This document shows positions 45,615 to 59,844 of a DNA stretch of 64,000 bases, one piece after another (position 1 is the first letter of the stretch; each line of letters starts with the position of its first letter). The DNA comes from Zeugodacus cucurbitae (Eukaryota; Arthropoda; Insecta; Diptera; Tephritidae), in assembly GCF_028554725.1 (NCBI RefSeq), contig NC_071668.1, positions 57,393,732 through 57,457,731 on the forward strand. Reading direction: 5' to 3'. The notes beneath the pieces are model-generated. The model did not search any database and was not told the DNA's origin. It worked only from the letters and a program-made list of their open reading frames with translations. The position numbers were made by a program, and so were the translations under genes.

Positions 45615-48600
45615 AGGGATTCTAGCAGAATCTTCTTATGTTATACGCACGATCTCAAACTGGGAGACAAAGCGGTCGTGGTCATAAAAGTAATATCCTG
45701 TATAGGGATTCTCGCAGAAACACTTAACTCCTGAGACAACTTCACATTAAGATACCTCCTGGAAGGGTATTCTGTTTATTGTGTTGCTTAAACTTGCTTT
45801 AATTGTTCCTAATTAATGTTCGACACTATACCACTGTGCCTCAACTCGCTACATGCTATACCAGTAGTTAGTTGCCTAAGTTGTCCGTGTCTTCACGACA
45901 AGTTGTTTAGCAATTTTCTGAATTCTCACCTATGTCGGAACGATGAAGATGCGTATTTAAGTCTTCCATTTCAAGTTTAGTCGCTGCAGTTTATGGCTCA
46001 AGCATGGCAGTTGTTGTTTTTATTGTTGTTAGTGTTATTATGATTAGTGTTGCTTGCTGTAAGCAAAGTTTACTTCCTGTCAAGTGCTTTGCAATGTCTT
46101 CGCTACGCACATACATACACACATATGCATCTTTAACTGCAGCCATTTCCAGCTCGTATTTCGAACTTCGTTCACTTCACTTTTAGTCCTTGGCATTTGC
46201 TTGCGCTTTTACTAGTTTGTGCTCTAAGTTTTTTTTTCATTTTGCTCACTTTTCGCTGTGTCTGCGCTGTCACGTGACATATGCAACGGATGCAAATTAC
46301 TTACTTTCCACTCGCACTTGTTGTGGTTGCTGAATGGTTTGCTTCGCATGAAATTTAAGTTATGATTGTGTGCGTGTATATATGTGTGTATTTGTTTGAA
46401 TTTATCTTGTGGCAAATTGCTTGTGTAAGCAAAATTTCTTGTTTGCATCAACTGAATTTCGCAAAATAAACAAACAATTCCGTGGTTTGTGTGCTCACTT
46501 GACGGTTATATAGGACCTCAAACCCACTTCCGTCGGCTGATTATTTCTAATTTAACTTTACTTCATATGTAACAGTGTTTGTTTTTCGTGCAGGCTTTCA
46601 AGCGGTTGTTGATCGTTTGTTTGCGGTTTGTTTCGCGAATTTCATAATTTTCTTATCATAACTCTGATTATTCGAGCAACCAAAAAGCACTTTTTGTTTT
46701 CGCAAATACATACTTTGAAATGACATGCGCTTAATCATAAATTTCAAGTAATTGTTAAAATATTTATTTAAAAAACCTCAGAAAACTCGAGAATACAGTA
46801 TAAATATTTAAATAAATTTTTCGATAAATCTTTACCATCTCGTAGGCGCCAAAGTCAGATTTTGCGTTTACAATTTTTAATATTCGAGATTAACATAATT
46901 ATAAACGTCAGCAAAGATTTCTTCAATTTTAAGTTTCTTCATCAGTCCCCAGTCAGCCCTTCTTGGAAGAAACAATTTTATCCAATAATATCGATTATGG
47001 ATCAATCGTATCGTTGTTGTTACCCTATCGTTTCGGAACTGTCGGCTCTAAACAGCCAGAATGAATCTGGATTTTGTGCGATCAAGAAGGCAATATGTTT
47101 CGAAAGTGTTCAATGCCCCTACAATTACTCGAATACGACATAAACCCCACTGTTAAATGTCAATAAAAAGTTTCATCCAAGTAGTGAAACGATTTCTGCA
47201 ACATCAAAGCAGTTACATCCAAAAGGTTTGTGAAAATTAACTCATCATGAAATCCACTCACCCATTTAATTGAAATGTTAGAAAATTTAAGTTATTTTTG
47301 TATTTTTGTAAATATTTTAATAAGACCCAGACTATGGAGGTTCAGGACTGTGGATAACCTTGTAGCCGAATACATACATACAATCGTGATAGTAATGTAG
47401 ACAGTTTATAGCTAGGCTGATGATTTCCATTCCTACTTTGAAAACGATTAATGAATTCCGGATGCTATGGTTTGTGGTTCGCATTCATACTCTTAGACAG
47501 CTGCAGGAGGACTAGATTTATTAAACCACAAATACTTTGACTTTTACTATACCCTCTTTTCTAATCTCAACCTCCCCAAAATAACACAACGAGTTCAGTC
47601 CGAAGTTGTGCTGAGTTATTTCTAACTCGTTGGTACTAAGCCAACTCCATTCACTTAAATATCTTTCATCCGATATTGTAACAATTTATTAGAAGTGATC
47701 TCTCAGATATAAATTTTAGGATACATTGAGAACGTTGAAATACAATTCGTCTCAATAGACTGAAAGCTAGTTATTCTCAGAGTAGGTCATCCTCAATGCT
47801 TACCCTATATTATACATATCTAGCTATCTTCCCTAGCTGAAAAGTTAAATTTTCATGGGTTATGAAACGAGATGATCCCTACCATAATACGGACTTCTCC
47901 TATTGGATGTAACATATAATAAATAAAATATTACGAATGTAGAGCTTTTATTCGAGCGACTCAACTTGTTGTTGGACTACCAGAAGTCATCGCATACACT
48001 TTATTTAGGCAGTATTTGCCGACTTTCTACTGTTCATATTACGTGTTTTTTATTCATTGCCTCCTAACTTTACAATAGCATTTTCGCTTAAGTTAATTGA
48101 TTAATTATCTGGCCTTTTTCGATTAAAGCACTGATCTAGATCAATTTACCATACAAAAGGAAAATCTTATTTTACTACATTAATTCTTAATAGAATACAA
48201 ATCGAGTTGGAAAGTGGATTGGAATATAAATTGGGTTGTGGTTATTGATAAAATAGCAATCAGCGATGAAATTTACCAACTTCTTATGAACAACTAACAA
48301 AATATCTATAACAGCTGATCGATAATCGAGTAGCCGGCTGTGCGAAAGGTTTCTCAATTAAAATCTTAATTTACTAAATTTGCGCTTTCCTAAAAGGGCG
48401 TAAGCAAAAAATGTGAAATTCCGTTCAAAAAAACACATCAACTATTAAGCTTTCATTGGATCATTTTTACATAACAGTTCGGGAACAGTTTCCATCAACT
48501 TCTAGCCATATTTTTAGGAAAGCTGAGCCCGTAATCAAAAACCTCTCTATTAGCTATGTTGCTCTTTAACCGTGATATCGTCTTCAGAACTCTCTGAGAA

Positions 48601-50305
48601 AATGAACCCTAGGTTTGGTACTCACTATCTTCTCTAGGTATGGTACTCTCTATTCAGCATACTATTCCACCCTTCTTTCTATTACTTAAGTACATATGAT
48701 CCGTAGATCAACCGCAAAGTCCTATACAAGACTTTCTCGTGTTTACTCTACTTCCGAAACCATTTCGGATCGTATGTACATATATATGAATGCTTACATA
48801 TATGGAGGGATATGGAAATAGTAATACAAATATATAACAGTATATTTAGTATCCACAGTACAACCAAACAAGCCACACTAAGCAATTTGATAAATGAGCG
48901 AAATTTAAAGTGAAATACCGACCAAACAAGCAAAGTAATCAAGGTGCAGCCGAACAGATTGCTTAACGCTACCAAAGGAGCCAAACGAAGCTGTTGTACG
49001 GTAAAATACTGAAATATATTATTAAAGAATAATGAAGACATCAACTGCAGAGCCACAAGGGGAAAAGGCAAATACAAATACATATACATATGTGTGGCGG
49101 CGGCTAACGGTATATCGTGTTTACTAAGTCATAAGATTTAGTTGTTGCTTAAGCAAATAAACTCGTTTTCGGGAGGCAACGCTAGTTTGTGTTTATTTAT
49201 TTGAAGTGTATAAATTTAATTTGCAAAAGTAATTGAGTAATTTATAAGCGAGCAACATATTTCAAAGTGCGTGTGTGTGTGTGTTCGTGGTTGTTTTGAA
49301 ATTTATGCGACTAAAGTTAAAAAAGTTTGTTCGAGCATTTTTCATTGCGCCAAATCTGCGAAGCAAACCGAAGCAATCAGAATTTACGTTATTGTTTTAA
49401 ATGCATTTCCGGAGCGAGCAATGGCATTGTTTCAAAGCAATGAGACCAAGCCATATATATACATATATACAAGTATACAAATAATATATATATGTATGTG
49501 TTTGCGTAGCTAGCGAATGAATGCCAAGGAATTACGCATAAATTACGTACAAAATTGGCTTGAAGGCGAATGCGTATGCGAAGCGTAAGGCGCCGTAAGT
49601 GGGCAATAATTCTTGTATGCTTTAGACACAATGCGCGTATGTTGTTGCTGTCTTTCTGTCTTTCTTTTATTTCTCCGTATTTTTCATTTGTGAATTATCC
49701 GCTCATTGCAATGATGAAAGAAAGTCAAGTTGAAAGGAAGCAGGAAATAATTTGCATTTCAAATTTGGCAATTTCCATTTTTACACCAATTTCCTTTGCA
49801 CATTTTCACATTTCAATTTTCCTCATCAGCATCAGGCGTCATTACGGCACGCGGTTTTGCAGACATGTTTCGGAGAGGAATTGCGTTCTTTTGCATATAC
49901 AATTGTGGCTTTCAATTACAAATCAATGAATGTGAAAAGCGACGGTGCGTCGGTGCGACCGCGGGTGGAGGTGGAGTAAAAGAAAGTATGGAAGTATTGG
50001 TGCAGAAAGTGCTGTATGAATAACGAAAAATGTGGAATGGGGGCTTCAGTATACTCAACTTTGGTTTTTATGATTTTAGTTTTTACTACTAGTTGTTTGC
50101 TGAAAGGGACTACTTTATTCAAATTGAAAGGAGATCATCCTTTTGAAAATCATCGCGTTGTTGCGTTTATTTTATTTATGTTGACATAACTCTAGCTGTT
50201 GTAAAGGTTCGGTAATATGCACCCCATCAAACCAAGAACGTGTTTAGTGACGTCCAAGAAAAGAGGAATTCAGTTCAAGGCTGCTGCAAAACTTTGCATC
50301 GCTTG
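45615..50305. other. Unassigned intergenic DNA
   Basis: No repeat shared with the rest of the window and no coding sequence with family resemblance. A (GT)n run lies at 49268-49282. Three overlapping ORFs of 75-119 aa at 49570-50023 read different frames of the same less AT-rich stretch. That stretch could be a UTR or exon of a spliced gene, but no splice-supported protein was found. Confidence 0.35.
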
Positions 50306-50309
50306 GCTT

Positions 50310-50900
50310 AGATACGTTTAAGTAATTCTTCTGCTTGACTGTCGTGGGCACCGAAAAATACGGTTATATCCAAGTAAGTTTGGCGTACCAAGTGTAGCTT
50401 TCTCCACCTTTTCTTTCCAACGGAGTAGAGTTCTTCCTCTTTCTCTGCTTCCAACAGTGGGTACTGCATCGAACACTTTCAAAGCTGGAGCGCATTCGTC
50501 CATTCGAGCAACATGATCTAGCCTTTTATTCGCTGTTCTTCGTCGTATAACTCGTACAGCTCATCGTTCCATCGTCTGCGGTATTCGCCTTTGCGAATGT
50601 TCCAAGGACCATACATTTTCCACAAAACGTTTCTCTCGAAAACTCCTAGTGCCGCCTCATCACTTCGTTTGACATCGTCCACGCTTCTACACCATAAAGA
50701 AGAATAGAAATGATGAGAGACTTATAGAGTTTGGTTTTTGGTTTTTCTGTTGGCAAGAATGATTCTGCGTTGTGTTTCAAGGCTGACTTTATCATTGGTG
50801 TTAATGAGATAGACGAAATTCTTTTAAACTTCAAACTTATGACTGTGAACAGTGACGTGGGGGTGAATAGCACTCTCTTGAAGAATAGCAAGTGACAGAA
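50310..50900 (-). pseudogene. Non-LTR retrotransposon 3' half, decayed
   Basis: On the minus strand: 'TPTSLFTVISLKF', 'TKLYKSLIISILLYGVEAWT', 'FSRETFCGKCMVL', 'ADDGTMSCTSYTT', 'CAPALKVFDAVPT', 'LLRWKEKVEKA'. It is the same C-terminal protein as 5780-6262, in several frames, and better preserved in the ILLYGVEAWTM region. The 3' tail is not clear. Confidence 0.7.
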
Positions 50901-50904
50901 GACC

Positions 50905-52410
50905 TCATGATAACCCCTTAATATAACATAAACAGAAAGCATCTAGCAGAACCTACTTGAAGAAAAGACATCGATTCCACAATACATCGACAATGTCCGA
51001 CTACACTCATGTGATACGAGTACAATCGAATGCAGTGAATATATGAATATCATAAATGAAGCACATGAAATCGTCCACAAATATTGAAATTTTCGGAATT
51101 TTGAAAATCTGTGAATGTTTTCCAATAGCTTCACCAGAGTCGGAGGAATATACTTTAACAATTAATCTTCTTGAAATGTATGGTTAACTATTCTTTGGAC
51201 TTCTGGGGCAACAAATGTGAAAGACTTCTGCACAGAAAGAAAAACTAAGTTGTGAAACACAGTCACCATATTCCAAATTTGAAAAACCTTCCAAGAACTC
51301 TTAAAGTTGACTTACTTCCATCAATATCGTTATCATCTTCTAAATGTTTTACCTTCGCTACACAAATTAATCAATTCATTTATGTTAAATTAAGTCAACT
51401 TCTTTTGTGCACATTTGACTTTATCCATTTAACAACGCAAGTGCTTGCCAGCTAATACAAATCGGCAGCTTGACATCTCATATAAATGTTAATCAGTTCA
51501 GCTGAAAACTCGCTGAACAACGCGTAAATCAATGCGTGAGGAATAAAGAAAAACGCCTTTCCACAATTATCCCACACAGTGTGCCCTGTATGTCATAGTC
51601 TGCCTGTGTTGTTCTTGTTTAACCTGATTTTCCTTTAACCGTTCTCTTCTGCTTGCCTTGTGCCAATGACGTTCGTTTTCCACACGAATAAATTCACACT
51701 TTGGCCTAATTTAGACACTCCCACTAAGCTTCGACTAGGCGTGAAATTGCCGTCACTTATATATTATAAAAAGCTTTATCATATAATGTTATATACTATA
51801 TAAATAGTAATAGTATGGGTGCTGGTATGGCTTATGTCTTGTGGCATTGTCTTATCGGTATATATATATTAGGCTAACCTTTAAAGATGTTTTCATAAGT
51901 CGTTGATTAATTTATTTTTGGATTAAGCACAACTCACTGCATATACATATTTAATTAATCTTTCAAATGTGTTTCCTTAAATTTGAATGTTACCCTGGGT
52001 TTTCACAACGATGAGTACTTATGAGTCTTCTAAAAAAAGACGAGTAGATTCTCAGTATTGATTCCTATCATTGCAAATAAATCGTAGTGGCGAACCGAAA
52101 AAACAACTGATATAAATGATTTTACTGGCAGTCAGTCCAATAAAATTGCACTGAATCCTGCAACATATTTTAAGATTACGACACCCCAATTAAATTGTGA
52201 TATATGGAGTTTTGAAACTGGGACCCTGAGACGGTTCTTTTATAATAAAGATTATTTTTAGATTTCTTTGTCTAATTGCTGAAAACTTGTAATAGACTTC
52301 AATGAGGAATGACGTGACTAACTGACTGTAATATTCGAGTATACTCTAATTATTTACAAGAAGATCGTAGCTTAACTTTACTTCACCTTATGCTAGTTAA
52401 GGCTTTCGAA
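50905..52410. other. Unassigned intergenic DNA
   Basis: Nothing recognised; (TA)-rich near 51760-51880. Confidence 0.35.
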
Positions 52411-52414
52411 CCAA

Positions 52415-53121
52415 CTTTTTCTACCATCATTTCAAAAGGACGCTATAAAAGTAGACCGATAGGAACAGTAAACGACGCCATATTTTATCCCGCTCTTTTG
52501 ATATTTCAAAGGTTTGCCATTTCATTATGGAAAGATATACGATCGAAATTATTAAAATTTACTATCGAAATGCAGAGTCAGTGGCCTTAACTTTAAGAGT
52601 GTTACGTCCAATTTATGATGATTCTCATTTCTGGCTTCGTTAATAAGCAATACTTCGTCCTTGATGATCAAGACCGGCACGTTAGCTATCGCTCAATGAT
52701 AACCGAATATTTTTAGACCGAATTGGATGATATGGACAATATGCGTTCCAACAAGACGACGCCATAAGCCACATAGCGAATGTCACAACCGATTTATTGA
52801 AAACCAAGTTTAGTCAACGTGTTATCTCACGAAATGGCCCAGCCAATTGACCGCCTCGATGGTGCGATTTGACGTCGTTAGACATTTCCTGTGGGGCTAC
52901 GTCAAGTCTATGGTCTATGCCAACAAACCAGCGACGATTGATGAACTTCGTATGAATATCGAACTGCAGCAGTATGAGATTTATGCTTGCAAATCGTCAA
53001 AAAATGGGTTCAGCGTCTGTACTTCTGCAAGCGTGCCAGTGGTGGCCATGCAAAATAAAGAAGAATTGATTACCAAACCGTTTTTGTTTTACTTGTTTAG
53101 CGCTCTTATTGAAAAACCCTT
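52415..53121 (+). mobile_element. DD41D mariner, second internally deleted relic
   Basis: The frames give an N-terminal stub 'IIKIYYRNAESVALTLRVLR', a jump to 'SHFWLR' near the first aspartate, 'TDLLKTKFSQRVISRNGP', then 'HFLWGYVKSMVYANKPATID' and 'MNIELQQYEIYACKSSKNGF'. Stops break the catalytic core. The right end 'gcgctcttattgaaaaaccct' matches that of 15630-16372. The deletion endpoints differ from those of that copy. Confidence 0.7.
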
Positions 53122-53124
53122 CAC

Positions 53125-54925
53125 AAGAGCCGAAAAAGCATATTTCAATTAGGGGTTCGTTTAGAAAGATTAATATGAAACTCATGAGGATCAATATATT
53201 TTGAAATTATCAGATGCAACTCGAAATCTAAGCATGAGACGATCTAAACTCTAAACCTATCGAAATACTCCCTAACAGTTTTGAAAGAGAAGTCTGAACT
53301 CGGTGCTCAAATTAAAATAATTATTTCCACATAAAATTATAATCCCGTTAGTTTAATAATATTGTCAACAAATTATGCTATTTTTAATTATTATTTGTTT
53401 TATATTGCATTTGTATACAAATATTGCACTCTATAATTATGTATAGACACTTCTAACGCAATATTTTACTCATACGCACTGTCGACGCATAGTCACATCA
53501 CAAATTACAGACTTCATTGGTTTTCTCACAACAATTGGCACTTAATTAAGATAATAATCGGTTGGAAATATATACATAGTTATATAAGCCAACTAATAGG
53601 CTCATAATAGTAGCTGTATGTGGTTGCTACAGTATTAGCTGCTGTTTGTACAAAGGTAGATAAGCTAAAATGGTTGCTATTGAAATAATTGAAGCGGTCA
53701 GTTGTTATTGTATTATTGTTGTATTAAACGTGGCAGGCAATTATTGTTATCGCTACCAGACATATTGGATATTAAACGAACCAAAAACAATAACAACTAA
53801 ACAGCAGTAAAGGTAATCCATACAAATACAGTAGACAATAAAATGAGTGGGAGCAAAGAACTTCGAGCTTTGGCTGGTTTTCAAAATTTGTGGAAATTTA
53901 TTTTAGTTAAGTTTGCGTTATTCCCAGAAACATATAAACGGGTCACCCACTATTACTGCACATTTTAAAGCTTTAACCTTGCACTTTGCCTCATTTACAA
54001 AAAACAATTTCTCCACAAAAATAATTCATTGATATTACAACAAAAACAAAAGTGTAATTGACACTTTCGTGGCCTCAATAAATGTTGCCGACCATCTACA
54101 TGCCCTCACCACCCAAACATTTTATAACACAATAGCCCAATTGCTTGACCTTTTTGCTTAAAAATAAATATATTGCAATTCATCTCCCCATCCCTTCCAC
54201 CACACACAGTGCTAATGCGAGTTTACAATAACTTCGCTCTTTTCATGTATTTTGCACACAATTTCTTTGGTACTTCTAAGTGTGCGGGGTTGGGTGTTCT
54301 TCGAAATGAAGACAAATTGCAAACGATTAAGATGTTTATCAGGCTTCCAGCGGTGCACAATGTGGGTGAATGTAGGCGATCGGACACAAATAAAAATAGT
54401 AAATTACAATTGAAGAAATTGGAAAGAAGCTAGAAAATGTAGCTGGAGCATTGTGGAGGTCGAGGGCAAAAGGCAAGCCGTAGCAAATGTGCAGGCAAAT
54501 AAAAATAAGAGAAAATTGTTTCAATTGTTATTTGCGGTTATATTGTGCAAAAGGTCGCTTAAACTCGCAAAGAAAAGAAATTATTTCAGTTTTTTTTTCA
54601 GATTTCTTTGTGGCAAAGAATAACAGAAAATATTTTATAATCGCTGTTTGTACAACATTTTTCTAAGGAATTGCATTAAATCATAAATTGCAAATATATA
54701 TACAGTTATGATAAAGAAATTTGAAAGTAATGTTGAGCTTTGTGGTAGTTAAATGATTGTTCGAAAAAATATAAAAAATTTAATAATTCCATTTCTACTA
54801 CGTAATTCTTTATACTCTCCGAAATGTTTCGTAAAAATTTCAAGACAAATGATTAGTAGGCTGGCACTGCGCCAGTATATATATGGTATAAGAATGCAAA
54901 AAAGATATGGGACGCTAAAATCTTA
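53125..54925. other. Unassigned intergenic DNA
   Basis: No supported gene; 'tgttattgtattattgttgt' low-complexity sequence near 53703-53723. Confidence 0.35.
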
Positions 54926-54934
54926 AACTAATGC

Positions 54935-55935
54935 AAGTTACAGATACACCGATATTCTCTGGTACCCTGAGGAGGTTGCTTTCGAAGATGGGCAAAATCG
55001 GTCCACTGCCACGCCCACAAAATGGCGAAAACCGAAAACCTAAACAGTGTCATAACTAAGCCATAAATAAAGTTATGGAAATAAAATTTGGAACACAGGA
55101 TCGCATTGGGGAGGGGCATATTTGGATGTAATTTTTTTGGGGAAGTGGGCGTGGCCCCGCCCTCAAATAGGTTTTTTGTATATATCTTGCAAACCAAAAA
55201 AAACTGTATAAACCAAACTTTCTGCAGTCACTTCTTTTTTTAGCCACTTCTTAATACAGTCCAAAAATGAAAGAAATGGGATAATAACCACGCCCACCTC
55301 CCATACAAAGGTTAGGTTGAAAATTACTAAAAGTGGGTTAACTCACTAACGAAAAACGTCAGAAACACTGATTTTCACATAAGAAATGGCAGATAGGAGC
55401 TGCACTCAGATTTTTTTACAAAATGGAAAATGGGCGTGGCATCGCCCACTTATGGGTCAAAAACTATATCTCAGGAACTACTCGACCGATTTCAATGAAA
55501 CTTGGTTTGTAATAGTTTCCATACAACCCAATGATATGTTGTGAAAATCGCCAAATCGCTTCACAACCACGCCTACTTCCTATATACCAGAACTTAGAAG
55601 ACGATCTGAATCGTTTACTTTACAATATATAAAGTAAGCACTAGTGAAGATATCGGTGCAGAACTTTGCACAAATATTACGTTTATAGTGTGGCAGCCCC
55701 ATTCTAAAAATCGCCGAAATCGGACCATAGGTTTTTAAGGCCCCATATATCGAACACGAGGACCGGTGCTTCTAACCTTATATTATGGTTTCCAACTTTC
55801 AATGGACTTTATACAATATATATGACGAATATGTGGGTCAAATTGTGTATTATATAATATAAATAAAGTTAAATAAATTAATTGCGAGAGTATAAAATAT
55901 TCGGCTATACCCGAACTTAGCCCTTCCTTACTTGT
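54935..55935 (-). repeat. HINE-like element, 3'-truncated
   Basis: The minus-strand 5' end at 55935 is AACAAGTAAGGAAGGGCTAA with 'gggtatagccgaa' and TTTTATACTCTCGCAA. It follows the 41958 copy to the 'gggcaaaatcggtccactgc' block near 54990 and then ends. An open frame of 89 codons (54928-55197) is the counterpart of the one at 29059-29289. Confidence 0.75.
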
Positions 55936-55939
55936 TAAT

Positions 55940-58690
55940 TATAATCTTCAGTGAAAGTATATATCATAATTGATTTAAGAATTGTTAGTTGAATGAAAGT
56001 AACTGTTATCTGTAATGATATGGACTATCCTTCTGAGTTCAATTTGAGCATCAACTCTGTATACACAACTTCTTCTTTAAGAAATTCAAGCTCAGCGATT
56101 ATATGCTAAAGCAACGTGCCACACTAGGTAGGAGATAACTTTATATGATATCGATTTTATATAAATTGACAGCAAATGCCAAAAAGGAAGAAACAATAAT
56201 AATAAAGCAGAAAAGTTGATTGACGTAATTTGAGAAGTTGCTTTTTTGCAACTCCTTTTATGTATTATTTTATTTTCAGAGCGAAGCACAATAGCTCTAA
56301 CCTCAACTTATATCATTTTTATTCGGTATACGCTTTCTATAAATGGCGACTACCATAACTGGGGAGAATTTTTCTTTATGAAGAAAACCAATTCTTGGCA
56401 AAAATATTTAATATACGAAATGAATATGAACATAGGTTCATTGTATGTACATAGGTTCATTCAAAGTGCACACAAATAGTAAAAATATAAATAAATGAAA
56501 AGATCTAAAATAAAGCAATGACATGTGTGACCGGAAGGGTATGCAAGGTTCTCTGTCTTGTCTGTATGTTTATAATATCAATACTAAAACCAGCACGACC
56601 ATAAAACAGAGAGTACCGTCATTATATCAACCCTGTCTACACTATTCATAAGAAAATAAAACTCAGCAAGTGCAATAACTGAGCAGATGAAGCGGCCTTT
56701 TTCGCGTCATCAAGTTTTCTGTTTTATTGTTTTTATTTGCTGCAATTGAATGAATTTCTTCATATATCCTTCATACGAGGGTAGTATATTAAGTCGCAGA
56801 CATGCCATATCTCTTCTTTCATTGAATTTAATATCAAGCCGGTTTTCAATGTTTGTAGTGGGTCGTATTTTCTAATGGAATAATGGTTTTCCCCGTTGTC
56901 TTTAGATTTGTAAGCATTCCACTTACATTATTTCCTTCGAATCTCGTTTTTCCGTGTTTCCTGTTTGATTTGGGGTTTCCAAGATTTTTCACTCCGTGAA
57001 GAAGGTGATGAAGTCTTCGTTAAAATATAGCAAATTTCTTAAGTTCTGATGGAACACTGTTCTCAAGATATATCTAAGAAAATATACTTTTGAAACTGCA
57101 AAAACTGTAGTCTTCTGGAATATAGCATAGTTTTAACTCGAAAATGTAATCTAAGGGCAATGATGGTTTTACTAACTTGGAACATAAAGCTCCACTTCCC
57201 ATATAGAATTCTGATGGGTATCTAGAAGACTTGTACTTCGTTCTGAAATAGATTGGACAGATTTGTCAGAGAGCATAAGGTGTAATGAGGTCGCGATTTA
57301 TAGTATTCCTTCTCCTCACCCTAGATACAAGTAACAGTACAGCAATGTCATTAGAATAGATATATTTTAATATTTTTTTGGCTAAGAAAATCTTTACTTT
57401 CAACATCTTTTTTTGGTAATTATTTTTGCTCATTTAAGTAGAAAAACGGCTGAGTACATACAAAAAACAACTAAAATTGCAGCGAAGCACAAATACATAC
57501 ACACATACGTGTATATGAGCATATTCATATATGACTACACAAACATAAATAAATGCCTGTTGTCTGCCTGTAGAAAATTGCAGACATGCATTTGAACTAT
57601 TTGCCAGCCACACACAATAACTTTGGCGACTGACAATATGCTTGAGTAGTCGGCGCCAATGTGCCCAACCTTGTCGTAACAATATCCCCAGAGACTCGCA
57701 GCAGCAGAGAAAAAGCGCAAAGCAAAACTGTTTTATTGTTAGCCTTTTATTGACTATGTGTGTGTATGCTCTACTCAATTGCATAGCGTAGTTTCAACTC
57801 TTTGTAGACACACACACACACACTCAACACAAAGCATTTATATTTATTTCATTTTATTTGGTTACTCATACGCCATGTTGCGCTGCTAGATTATTTATTT
57901 ATGCAAGGTTGAGTGCTTATCAGCTTGGTCGCAGCATTTTCTACACAATCTGTCAATTGCATAAGGTAGACGAACAATGTTTATTTGAATTTTTCTGCAT
58001 TGCATTTGTGTTGGTTTATTTGTATGTATGTGTGAATGTGCTTGTCAATAACAACAATAAATGCAAATAATATCGATGAAGCAAAGAAAAATGCTCTCGC
58101 AGGTGTACTTTTAAATGGCAAATCACAGACGATTGCAGAATATATTTAGGAGATTCTTTATATATACAAGATATTTCTCCTGCACCGATATCTCGATTCG
58201 GAGATAAAACAGTTATAAGACCATTTAATAATCTACGCATATTTTATAGTTTCAAATATTATTCTTGCAAAAAATATCCCGTTTTAGTATAAGTACAAAT
58301 ATGAGGAGAGTGAAATTTTCTCAATTCAATTTCATTTGACCCACTAGTCTTTTGGGACACCAAAAACCTAAAGGTATGGATCCAAAGACCCTAATATATG
58401 GACAACGAACTTAGATTCACAAATCTTTTGAGGCAGTCTAATTCTAGATTATTTAACCTATGTCTGGCAAAGTCGAGTCAGTCGAGAAGGAAGTAATATT
58501 TCTACCTCACCTTATTCTTAACAACTATGAGAAATGACTTCTATCAAAGTTTTAGTTTCGTCGCACGTCATCTTTTGACCAATATCTTGGCTTCAACTGG
58601 GGCAATTGACTTTGGCACAGAACGGTCTTGCATCCATACAAGTCTTGGTTCCTGACTTACCCTCACCGAACTCATGATTACTCAACCATT
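55940..58690. other. Unassigned intergenic DNA
   Basis: A (CA)n run lies at 57808-57824. Overlapping 60-116 aa ORFs on both strands at 57413-57784 show no domain. A 'tacgagggtagtatattaag' stretch near 56773 resembles a mariner end, but no second end was found. Confidence 0.35.
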
Positions 58691-58694
58691 ATAG

Positions 58695-59015
58695 ACCACA
58701 ATAAAGCGACTTAACGAAGGTTTTAAGACCAGAGCATCCTCATGTAGAGACCAAGGTGGTAATCTGGTAACCGATGTCCAGGGCCTACTGGGATTATGGA
58801 GAAAACACTACTCCGAGCTGCTGAATAGCAATGAAAGTACAACACCAGGAGATGGCGTAGCCGATTTCCCAATCGATGGCGATGGCGAAGATGTTCCATT
58901 ACCCGACCATGAAGAAATTCGAATAGCAATTACCCGCCTAAAGAACAACGAAGCTGCGGGGGCCGAGCTATTCAAATACGGCGGCGAAGAGCTGATAAGG
59001 TGCATGCATCCCTAG
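58695..59015 (+). pseudogene. Non-LTR retrotransposon RT fragment
   Basis: Very similar to 10630-10950: 'aaagcgacttaacgaaggtt', 'ggtggtaatctggtaaccga', 'acccgaccatgaagaaattc' and 'cgcctaaagaacaacgaagc'. The AAGPDG motif is disrupted (deletion inside 'gctgcgggggccgag'). It stops at 'gataaggtgcatgcatcc'. Confidence 0.75.
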
Positions 59016-59019
59016 ACCT

Positions 59020-59840
59020 TTGGGAGGCCCATTGTGACACCACCTGGACTAGGATCCCCTCACAAGTTCATCTGCTTCACAGTTTCCAGGAATATAATTA
59101 TGTCCTCGGTTCCATTGCAGGTATATCGTGAAATATGATGTTAGTGCCACTAATAACTAATTCTATGAGACTTTAGCGATTTTGAAGTTGCTTGTTTATC
59201 CGAAAATAAAAATTTGTTTATGGTCGTTAACCCTATTTTTGACAGAGCGAGAAGGCTTTCTTTAATTGCAGTAATCTCTACAATGACCCATTTGTCTCGT
59301 TTTGATCCGTCTTTATAGATACTTATCTCATAATCTTTGTCCACCTTGTCCTTATCCCACTTCCATCTATGTTTAGATCCGAGTTTAGATTAATTTCTAA
59401 AAAATTAGGAAAGTCCGTAATATTTGATAGAAATGGAAATTTGCCTAGTATAATAGAATGTCTCTTATTGCAGCTTTACAGTAAGGAAATGAGATTTTCT
59501 CAGCCTTAGTGCCAATTTCAATATAACAAATAACAATATTCAAAATAACATCTAATGTCTGCCTTCGCGTCATACGCTTTACTGTAACATTAATTGAAAT
59601 ATTTCTGAAATCATATTCACCAAATGATCTTATGCCTTAGAAGTATTTCTTGTACGTTAAAAAGACTTTTCGATTAATGTATGCTTTTCACTATGTCAAA
59701 TTCACTGATGCTAAACTGACAGTATTACACTTTCATAAGAATCCATCAAAGGAAAAGAGTCTGATGAGAAAAAAAGGCTGTTAATTTCAAATGAGATAAA
59801 AACTTAACTGGCAAATACACTCACTTTATAAAGTATGATT
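59020..59840. other. Unassigned DNA
   Basis: Nothing recognised except a tandem 'tcactttataaagtat' duplication at 59822-59858 at the edge of the next repeat. Confidence 0.3.
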
Positions 59841-59844
59841 TCCT

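Noticed and set aside
46004..46186. Possible small secreted peptide (MAVVVFIVVSVIMISVACC start)
   Set aside because: A 60-aa ORF with a hydrophobic start, but no processing sites, no paralog and low-complexity DNA (TGTTGTT runs) behind it. Hydrophobic starts are common by chance in T-rich sequence.
56770..56800. A 'tacgagggtagtatattaag' stretch that looks like a mariner end
   Set aside because: No partner end or transposase remnant was found within 2 kb on either side.
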